Positions 56,051 to 64,000 of a stretch of 64,000 nt of DNA are shown in pieces. The notes beneath the pieces were generated by a model. It saw only the letters and a list, made by a program, of their open reading frames with translations, was not told the DNA's origin and did not search any database. The DNA comes from Orobanche coerulescens (lineage: Eukaryota > Streptophyta > Magnoliopsida > Lamiales > Orobanchaceae): the NCBI GenBank assembly GCA_033398695.1, contig CM065806.1, positions 37,659,001 through 37,723,000 of the forward strand, given 5' to 3'. The position numbers and the translations under genes are program-made. The stretch's first letter is position 1, and each line of letters begins with the position of its first letter.

Positions 56051-57371
56051 TGTAACACCCCCAATCCGCTCAGGGATATTACACGCCGTAGAACCTTTCC
56101 TCAAGGATCTACCAGGCTAGTAACAACATGAAATATATCGACAATGCCTTTAAGGCTAAAATGACTCAGTAGACCGATTTGGTCTTTCAATAAATACATA
56201 CAACTCAATTCCAAACACATACCCACGCAGGGGTCAAAATACAATAAACTCCCGTACAATGGGGAAAAGATACTGCAGCGGAAAAAGAAAACACAACTAA
56301 ACCAAAACGACATCAACGGATCCTCGTGTGATTAGTATTGTTCATCTTTCATCATCCTTCGTGCCGACCCTGTGCTATGCTCCAAAACCTGAATGCAAAA
56401 ATAGACATCCACCCCCCGAATACTCGGGGGTTAGCAAAACTCCACTGTTTTGCTAGTGCAATAACAAAGTGCAAATACGAGCCATACAATTCACATTCCA
56501 CGAATAACAATAACCAGGAATCCTCAAAAATCCAAAAGTAACGAAAAGTACTTCCCGAGGCATGAGTTTGGGTAAAACATTTCAAAAACCGAAAGATCAC
56601 AAATCAAGGGAAAACAATTTATAAAATGGTTTAAAATGCCATCGAGAGTTTTATTAGAAAACAATTTAGGATTATCAAATACTTATCTTTCCAAAATCAA
56701 CAGAGGTCACAGCCCAAAGGTTTTGTTTTCGCAAATAGAAAACCGACATCAATTCACAGGGCCAGAGCCCAACATCACGTGTCCTCGACGGACATAAAAT
56801 CAACAAAACATAATTGCACACGCGCATCGCCTAGGACCGGGACGAAGCCACAAATCCCACTCGAGGCCTCGAAGGACCCTCCCGAGCTGGCTAGCGAAAC
56901 AAATCACACACATCTCACGGTTGGATCAATCGCTTGTTGCATCCTGGCCACATGATCGCATGCCATGTGCCACCGTAGATTATCTCAGGCTCTCACGGTT
57001 GGATCAATCACTTGTTGCATCCTGACCACATGATCACGTGCCATGTGTCACCGTAGACCTTCAACCATATCCACACATTCACACAAATAACATATCACAT
57101 CAAGGATATTCAAACAATTCGCAAGAGGCATCAAACACTTAGCAAAACACCACGTCAAACCACAACGCACCGAAATAAAATAATATACGCCCACACGCAA
57201 TACCAAGTGCAACATCAACACCAAACATATCCATAGAGTTCACATAGTCATTCTCAAACCACACCATTTACAAAACACACGCGTTTTGAAAGCAAGCCTT
57301 TAACAAGGCTAAACCGAATCTTTTGAAAGTTCGAAACACACGATCAAATAAACACATAGAGACGGTTACTA
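56051..57371 (-). repeat. Element A right (5') LTR, part before the element C insertion
   Basis: It is nearly identical to 40936-41193 plus 50806-51867. It stops at GACGGTTACTA, where element C begins; the left LTR continues AATTATC there, so the target site is recognisable. Confidence 0.9.
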
Positions 57372-57896
57372 TGTAATATCCGCATTTTTTCTTCTTTTTC
57401 CGATATTCCCGTTTTGGTGTATTTTTATTTTCGGTAGCTCGCTTGTAACCATGTCGACATTTTAAATTTATGTTATTCTTGGAGTTTCTCCATCTGGGAT
57501 GATCCTGGTGATGTTTTGATATTATTCCGTTTTATGTCATGTATTATGGCATGGACGTTCTATTCTCGTGGAACTCGTTCGCTTTGTAATTTCTTTGGTT
57601 TCACGAGTTCGTATAGCTGAATTGTTCGCGTTGGGAGTTTTGATTTGTTAATCCGACGTCGTATCGCGGATTTTGAACGTTTGGGCCGTTTCGTAATTTC
57701 TCTAAGTTGCGGGGTGGTTTCCATCCATGTCTATTCCGAACCCTCGAGTAGTCGGAATCACGTTTCATTTTATATCTTTTGTCGTTGGCTTGAATCTGTT
57801 GGAAGTATATCCGTTGGTAGCAGATACGTCTCGTTACTTCCCGATCATTTCCTCGTCGAGAAGTGATTCAGATTTCTGCTTGCTGTCTCAGGCTAT

Positions 57897-58205
57897 GTTA
57901 CGGCCGTAAGCCGCATTGTTACGGCCGTAATGCTTGAGAGTTACGGCCATAAGTTTCCCTTATACGGCCGTAATATGAGTTCGTTTTCTGCACTTGATTC
58001 CAGTGGGGGGGTTACGGGCGTAACACGCTAGAGTTACGGCCGAAAGTATTGATACGGCCGTAATGGTGTCTTGATACGGCCGTAAGTGTCGTTCGTAAAT
58101 TTGGCCCAGTTTCATTCCTGGAACCGTTACGGCCGTAAGGCTGGTGAGTTACGGCCGTAATGTCCCTATGTTACGGCCGTATGTCATGGATGTTACGGCC
58201 GTAAC
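57897..58205. promoter_or_regulatory. Cluster of TTACGGCCGTAA palindromes, element C LTR
   Basis: About eleven copies or near copies are seen, for example near 57897, 57919, 57940, 57963, 58035, 58053, 58074, 58128, 58149, 58171 and 58193. The last ends ~10 bp before the TATA box. Confidence 0.82.
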
Positions 58206-58214
58206 ACCGGCAAG

Positions 58215-58223
58215 TATATAAAC
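58215..58223 (+). promoter_or_regulatory. Putative TATA box, element C LTR
   Basis: TATATAAAC is followed by a CT-rich leader (TTTCTCACCTCTCTCACTTC). Confidence 0.65.
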
Positions 58224-58840
58224 TGTCAAAGAACCGTGTTTTTTCTCATTTCTCACCTCTCTCACTTCTCTACGCGACGGGAACGACTTGGAGAGCTAGG
58301 TTTCGCCCGATCTTCGCCCAAACACCATTGTAGAAGTATATTCAAGCTTCATATCATCAACCTATCACTAATCATTCGTTGTTCATCGTCAAATCAAGGT
58401 AAAATTTCCTAGAACCCTATTTTGGGAAAGATTTGGGGGTTTTCACGTTTTCGTCCGATCCGTTCCGTTTTGCTAGTTAATTCATGATGAATATGATAAA
58501 TCTTGTTGGTATTCCTCATTTCCCTACGATTCATGGTGTATTTCGTAGTATCTTTCGTTATCGAGAGGGTTTGGTTGTGGTCCGCCCTCGTTGTTGTTTT
58601 TGTACGAATATACATGAATCGTAGGCGGGTTTTCGGGTGTATTCTATTTCCGAAATCGTTTAGAAGTGGTTGTGATTGTGCTATTCGAATCGTTAGGTTC
58701 ATTTTCGTCGGTTCCTCGCGGTCGTGCTTGATTCTTCCGTTCCGTCCGTGTCGCCGTCTATTTAATCGAGGCAAGTATCCTTATGAACTTACAATCTTGA
58801 CATAGTAGTTTTGTGTGAGAATTGTGTGTGTGTGTATACT

Positions 58841-58975
58841 CACTACGGGTTAGATCCGACGGGGTCTCGGTAGGGCTCCACGAAGCTGTGGAACCGCGAG
58901 TTGCTTTTAACCACTACGGGTTAGATCCGACGGGGTCTCGGTAGGGATCCACGAAGCTGTGGGTCCGCGGTTAAT
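58841..58975. repeat. 71-bp tandem duplication in element C LTR
   Basis: CACTACGGGTTAGATCCGAC with GGGGTCTCGGTAGGG starts at 58841 and 58912. Confidence 0.9.
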
Positions 58976-59535
58976 TGTGGTGCATTTTACAAATGTGGTT
59001 TGATTATTGGCATTTCCGGAAATGAGTGTTTTGGAACTATGATTTCTTGATTGCATGCATTACTATATGTGTAAGATGTAGATTGTTCATTTGGTTACTT
59101 GTACTAGCGTAATTGCTAACCCCTCTGGGACCGTCTTGGGAAATTCATTTTATGAATTTCAGTCGTTCATCGAGACGAGCTGCTACTGACCAAGACGCGG
59201 ATGATGGCCGTGCGTGATGATTGTGCACGAGTGACGTCTTAGTGTCTTTTATCTTTTCACCTTTTGTGGATTTTGAACTAATAGTAGTACTCGAGTACTT
59301 AAGAGTTCTTGTTCGTCTGGATTGTATTGTCGTCTATTATGTTTGTGTGGGATGATGGTGTTATGTTTGACCGGTTGGACAGGGTGGATTATTCTGTTTT
59401 GCGTCTTTATGACGAGGTGTTATTTTGTCGTTTCTGTGAGTCTATGAGTATGATGTCTGTTCAGCCTGGTGGGTCCCATATAGGGATTCACGGCGCTGTA
59501 ATATACCTCGAATATCTTGGGGGTGTTACAGAAAA

Positions 59536-59547
59536 TGGTATCGGAGC
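59536..59547 (+). other. Element C primer-binding site
   Basis: TGGTATCGGAGC lies five bases after the LTR. Confidence 0.88.
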
Positions 59548-59768
59548 ACTAGGTTTATGGATACCTAGGCTTGTCGGTTTATTGGGTCTTGTAGTGTTTA
59601 GTTTTGCACATCATCGTCACGCTGCCATGATTCCGGTACTACCAGTGTCCGTAAGTTTTCCTCCCTCTGTTCATTATTTCCTTGTATCGTACCTTTGATT
59701 CTCGACTTGTGATTGTTCTTTTCTCGTACTTACCCTCGTATGGCTTTTGCTACTTATTTAACTCCAGT

Positions 59769-59941
59769 ATGGATGCTGGAAGAGGTCGTGGTCGTGGTCG
59801 CGGTCGTGGTCGTGGACGCGGCCGGGGACGTGGGGCAGCCGGTGGGGCGGCCACGTCACAGTCTTCGGGAGCCGGCGATCTGGCGACCGTCACAGTCATG
59901 CTTCCTCTCAGGAGCGCGCCGACCTTGGTATTGCGGCTGTT
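59769..59941 (+). pseudogene. Element C gag N-terminus, before a frameshift
   Basis: The start ATG at 59769 gives MDAG followed by about nine Gly-Arg pairs and [14 protein letters not shown]. The frame is lost near 59878 (in element D the same stretch continues in frame). The remainder of gag is open from about 59885 in the next frame. One small deletion accounts for the break. Confidence 0.88.
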
Positions 59942-62389
59942 ATGCAGCAAATGGTGAATCAAATGGCGGCGATAGCTCAGGCGGTTCAGAACCCGGATTC
60001 GGCCCATGCTAATCGGGGCGGAGCGGACCATTGGCTTCAGGATGTCATCAAGATGCATCGTCCTCAGTTTTCGGGAGCTTCAGACCCGATTGGCTGGGAA
60101 GGGTGGATCAAGGAGATATCTAAAGTCTTCACTGCTACCAACTGTCCCGAGGACCGTAAAGTCCCTATTGCTCAATACTTTCTCACAGGGGACGCTACAG
60201 ACTGGTGGGAGGCCGTTGGGCCCAAAGATCATGCTGCTTCGTGGGCTGAGTTTCAAGAATTGATGGAGACTGAATATTGCCCGTGGCCGGTCAGACAGGC
60301 TCGGGTACATGCTTTTTATGATGCTCAACCGCGGGATATCCCCGTATCTCAAGCTATTGCTGATTTTAACAAGGAGTTGGGTTATGTGAAGACCCAAGTT
60401 GTCGAAGAGAGTGACAAAATTTTCCATTTTTCCAGACGGATGAAGTTGTCGATCCGGGACTATATGTCGGGGCTCGTCTGTACTACCTTGAAAGATTACC
60501 AGAGCAGGGCCCTTGCTTATGATATGTCTGTGACGGCGAGTGAGGCGGCTCGCGAGAGCAAGAAGCAGAAGTCTGCCGAGACTTTTTCCGGCCACAAAGG
60601 TGGAGGTCAGCAGAAATTCCAGTCTGCTAACTTTTCCGCTGGCAGTGGCCCAGCTCGATCTACTGGGTTTCCCCGTAGGGAAGCCAGTGCCCCTTCTCGA
60701 GAGGTGAAGTGCTTTAACTGTGGCCAGCAGGGCCACATCAGTCGTATTTGTCCGAACCCTTTGCTGACGTGTAATCAGTGTGGCCAGCCGGGTCACAAGG
60801 CGGCTTTCTGTGCTGAGAGAGAGAAAATCCTTGGTGCCCGGGCTTCCATTCCAGCGCCTAGGGAACCAAGTGTGAATCAGGGATCGTTTGCTCCTCAATC
60901 TCCGCCGAGTGCTAGTCGGGGGAGAGGTCGGGGTCAGCCCTCTAAAGGGGGAGCTTACAGTGTCGGCTCAGCCCACCCGCGTGTCTATGAGATGCGGAGA
61001 GCCGATGACCCAGCGGCTACCGTGGCGACAGGTACCGTTTATATTCTTTCTCATCCTGTCAGTGTGCTTTTCGATTCCGGTGCTATGCATTCGTTCATAT
61101 CTTTGGATTGTGTGCGCCGTTTGAGTCTCGACTGTTTGACGCCTTGTGAACCCTTCATCGTTAAGCTTCCTAGCGGTGATAGGATCGTTGGTGATCAGGA
61201 GGTTCGAGACTGTTCTATACTTATTTGTGAGAGGATTTGGCCCTCTAATCTTATTGTTGTGAGTATCGAGGGTGAGGATTTGATTCTTGGGGATGATTGG
61301 CTCGAGCGGCATGGTGCGATCATGAACTACCGCACGAGAATCATCACTATGTTAGCCGAAGACGGCACCGAGCACTCTTTCGCCGGGCGAAAGAGGGGGA
61401 ACCAGAAATTCGTTATTAACGCCTTGAAGGCGATGAGACTCCTGCGAAAGTGGTGTACCAGCTATTGGTGCTATGCCTTGCAGGCGGAGAGTGGTGGAGT
61501 CGAGATTTCGTCGATTCCAATCGTTAGCGAGTTTCCTGATGTATTTCCTGACGAGTTACCGGGATTGCCACCGGATCGTGAGGTCGAGTTTGCTATAGAG
61601 TTAGAGCCGGGCGCGGCTCCTATTTCGAAGGCGCCCTATCGCATGGCACCTTCAGAGATGTCCGAGTTGAAGAAGCAGTTGAGTGAGCTTCTTGAGTCAG
61701 GGTATGTTCGACCGAGCGCCTCGCCTTGGGGCGCACCGGTCCTGTTTGTGCGGAAGAAGGATGGTTCACTACGTTTGTGTATCGACTATCGCGAACTAAA
61801 CAAGGTGACCATCAAGAACAAGTATCCTTTGCCGAGAATTGATGACTTGTTCGACCAGTTGCAGGGAGCTGCAGTATTCTCGAAGATCGATCTGAAATCG
61901 GGGTACTATCAGCTCCGGGTGAGGGAGTCCGATGTGCCGAAAACAGCTTTTCGGACGAGATACGGACACTATGAGTTTGTAGTTATGCCTTTCGGGTTAA
62001 CTAATGCGCCGGCGGTGTTCATGCAGTTGATGAACAAAGTCTTTATCGAGTATTTGGATAAGTGTGTCGTCGTTTTTATTGACGATATTCTTATTTATTC
62101 GAGGAACGAGGAAGAGCATGCCTATCATTTCCGAGTAGTATTAGACATCTTGAGTACCGAGCAACTCTATGCGAAGTTCTCGAAATGTGAGTTCTGGATG
62201 AAGGAAGTGATGTTTCTAGGTCACGTGATTTCAGCCGAGGGGGTTCGTGTGGATCCACAGAAGTTAGAGGCCGTATTGGATTGGGCACCGCCCAAGAATG
62301 TGAAGGAGATCCGTAGTTTCTTGGGTTTGGCTGGCTACTACCGTAGGTTCGTCGAGGGTTTCTCGAAATTAGCTCGGCCACTTACTTAG
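59942..62389 (+). pseudogene. Element C gag-pol: capsid, two zinc knuckles, protease, reverse transcriptase
   Basis: An 815-residue frame shows that gag and pol are fused without a programmed frameshift. The Gag capsid-like domain ([25 protein letters not shown]) is followed by two CCHC knuckles in tandem near residues 258-290 ([14 protein letters not shown] and [14 protein letters not shown]). Protease motif is [13 protein letters not shown], in which the Thr of DSGAT is Met. RT follows with [12 protein letters not shown] and the FIDD box. It ends at a TAG at 62387-62389, where D has CAG (Gln). The first codons belong upstream of the listed Met, as the frame is entered by the frameshift near 59880. 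Confidence 0.92.
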
Positions 62390-64000
62390 TTGCTCCAGAA
62401 GTCCGAGAAGTTCGTCTGGAATGACGAAAGGCAGTCGAGTTTTGAGGATCTGAAGAGGCGTTTGACTTCAACCCCGGTTTTGGCGTTGCCATGTGGCAAC
62501 GAGGGTTTTGCCGTTTATAGTGATGCTTCAGGACAGGGTCTCGGGTGCGTATTGATGCAGCACGGCAAAACCATTGCCTATGCGTCGAGACAGTTGAGGC
62601 CGTATGAGCTGAACTACCCTACTCATGATTTGGAGTTAGCGGCAGTCGTTTTTGCGCTCAAGATTTGGCGTCACTATCTTTTCGGCTCTGCATGTCAGAT
62701 TTTTACCGATCATAAAAGTCTGAAATACATATTTACCCAGCGAGAGTTGAATATGAGGCAGAGGAGGTGGTTAGAGCTGATTAAGGATTATGACCTCGAA
62801 ATCCTTTATCATCCGGGCAAGGCGAACGTCGTGGCCGACGCCTTGAGTCGGAAACCGGTTGCGTTGTGAACGCTTGAGATCTTTACGTCTCAGTCTGAGC
62901 TTCGGCGGGCTTTGATCGAGTTAGATGTTGAGGTTTTGATGACTGGGGCTGTCGGGCAACTTTGTGCTTTAGAGATTTCGTCGTCTTTGATCGATGAAAT
63001 TAAGCTGAAACAGTTAGAGGATCCGATGATTACTCAAATCCGAGAGAACGTTCTTAAAGGAAAGTCCCCTGGGTTTGTGATTCATGAGGATGGTGTTTTG
63101 AGATTTCAGAGTCGGCTTTGTGTACCCAACGACTCGGAGTTGAGACAGAGTATTTTGCGTGAGGCCCATACTACACCTTACTCCGTTCATCCTGGTTCGA
63201 GTAAGATGTACAAGGACCTGAGGAGGAATTTCTGGTGGAATAATATGAAGGAGGAGGTCGCACAGTTTGTAGCGAGATGTTTGACTTGTCAGAAGGTCAA
63301 AATCGAGCATCAGCGACCGGCCGGATTATTGCAGTCACTTCCCGTTCCGGAATGGAAATGGGAAGATATATCGATGGATTTCGTCACGAGTTTGCCGAGA
63401 TCGAGGTCGGTCATGAATATGGTATGGGTGATTGTTGATCGTTTGACCAAGTCGGCACATTTTCTGGGCATCAAGGACACTTAGGGCCCGGAGAAGTTAG
63501 CTCGTGTGTTTATCGCGCAGATTGTGAGGCTTCACGGTACTCCGAAGTCTATCATTTCGGATCGTGATGGCCGTTTTGTATCTCACTTTTGGCAGGCGGT
63601 GCATAAGGCGTTGGGTACTCGTTTGCGTTTGAGTACCTCTTTTCATCCCCAGTCAGATGGACAGTCGGAACGCACTATCCAGACGTTCGAGGATATGTTG
63701 CGCGCTTGTGCTCTCGATTGGAGCAGTAACTGGGAGGAGCATTTGCCATTGATCGAATTCACGTACAACAATAGTTGGCACGCGTCAATTCGGATGGCAC
63801 CGTATGAGGCACTTTATGGACGGCGATGTCGATCACCGATTTGTTGGAATGAGGCATCCGATTTGATCGGGACAGAGCCAGATGTCGTTTTAGAGACGAG
63901 GCGGAAGATAGAATTAATTCGGGAACGGATGTTGACTGCCCAGAGTCGACAGAGGTCATATGCCGATGTTCGTCGTCGACCCTTGGAGTTCGAGGTGGGA
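62390..64000 (+). pseudogene. Element C pol: RNase H, integrase (continues off the window)
   Basis: It keeps the same frame as the RT piece, interrupted by TGA at 62867-62869 (Arg CGA in D) and TAG at 63482-63484 (Trp TGG in D). RNase H has YSDAS, DLELAA, FTDHKSL and VADALSR. The integrase zinc finger has [12 protein letters not shown] and CLTCQKVK. The core has VDRLTK, SDRDGRF and QSERTIQ. The frame is still open at 64000 in the integrase C-terminal region (RRRPLEFEVG). Confidence 0.92.

Larger units (their letters stand above)
40936..57371 (-). mobile_element. Element A: non-autonomous gypsy element (LARD-like), with nested elements B and C
   Basis: The left LTR starts TGTAACACCCCC at 40936 after GAAAC, is interrupted by element B, and ends at 53285. 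The internal region is 53286-56050. The right LTR starts at 56051 and is interrupted at 57371 by element C; its remainder and the second TSD are outside the window. PBS is on the right and PPT on the left, so the orientation is minus. The LTRs (about 2.74 kb when reassembled) match each other closely over 40936-41193/50806-51867 versus 56051-57371. The internal region has no gag or pol. Confidence 0.88.
57372..59530 (+). repeat. Element C 5' LTR (2159 bp)
   Basis: In order it holds TGTAATATCC start, palindrome cluster (57897-58205), TATA TATATAAAC (58215-58223), GT donor ATCAAG|GTAAAA (58399), TCGAG|GCAAGTATCC (GC at 58771-58772), tandem duplication (58841-58975), CTAAC (59116-59120), TTTCAG acceptor (59162) and the terminal inverted repeat ending GGGGGTGTTACA at 59530. 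Confidence 0.93.
57372..64000 (+). mobile_element. Chromovirus C (Ty3/gypsy, Tekay/Del-like), 5' LTR and most of gag-pol; continues past the window
   Basis: It starts TGTAATATCCGC at 57372 after TACTA (presumed TSD) and inserts into element A's right LTR. It has a 5' LTR of 2159 bp, a PBS at 59536, and gag-pol as one frame. It is very close to element D in gag, pol and in the R/U5 half of the LTR, but its promoter palindromes differ. The 3' end, second LTR and TSD are outside. Confidence 0.93.

Noticed and set aside
60080..60898. 272-aa minus-strand frame
   Set aside because: Shadow of element C gag.

Overview
This window is plant nuclear DNA, most likely from a eudicot with a large, repeat-rich genome. 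I see no convincing intact host gene. Nearly all of the 64 kb is nested transposable elements: chromodomain-bearing Ty3/gypsy retrotransposons (Tekay/Del-like chromoviruses), Ty1/copia relatives with coiled-coil Gags, and DNA transposons (CACTA, MULE-like, hAT, a probable Helitron, a hAT MITE). The primer-binding sites match plant initiator tRNA-Met (TGGTATCRGAGC). The pol domain order PR-RT-RH-INT-chromodomain is diagnostic of plant chromoviruses. The species cannot be named from this sequence.

Left block (1-9439): a CACTA end (1-654) cuts an old LTR of family A'. A second A' LTR piece (1236-3098) lies head-to-head with it. Next come an unrecognised minus-strand gene relic with a MULE-like terminus (3099-4430), then AT-rich repeat DNA holding a frameshifted hAT transposon (4703-7932), then one half of a probable Helitron (8198-9439).

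Middle block (9440-27632): chromovirus D (minus strand, TSD AAAAG) sits inside the Helitron. Its left LTR is split by element E (9502-18341, TSD TCCAC), which has two 4.2-kb LTRs around only 389 bp of internal DNA. The Helitron resumes to about 28970, followed by AT-rich DNA with a 247-bp tandem repeat (29366-30010).

Right block (30122-64000): a minus-strand copia derivative carries gag and an env-like extra ORF but no pol, has two non-matching LTRs, and holds a hAT MITE in its left LTR. A plus-strand copia (37133-40935) is broken by the non-autonomous gypsy element A (minus, starts at 40936). Element A's left LTR carries the complete chromovirus B (41194-50800, plus, TSD AAAAC). Its right LTR carries chromovirus C (57372 to beyond the window, plus).

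The main discovery candidate is shared LTR architecture. The LTR families largely differ in sequence, yet each has (i) a cluster of family-specific 10-14-bp GC-rich palindromes directly upstream of the TATA box (seen wherever that part of the LTR is present), (ii) a GT splice donor in the leader, (iii) a conserved AG|GCAAGT site, (iv) a tandem duplication, (v) a CTAAC-type branch site followed by an AG acceptor, and (vi) a TGTAATA...GTGTTACA inverted repeat at the LTR 3' end. This predicts an LTR-encoded leader intron with a GC donor that may also act as a ratchet point, under a modular palindrome promoter whose motif has been swapped between families.
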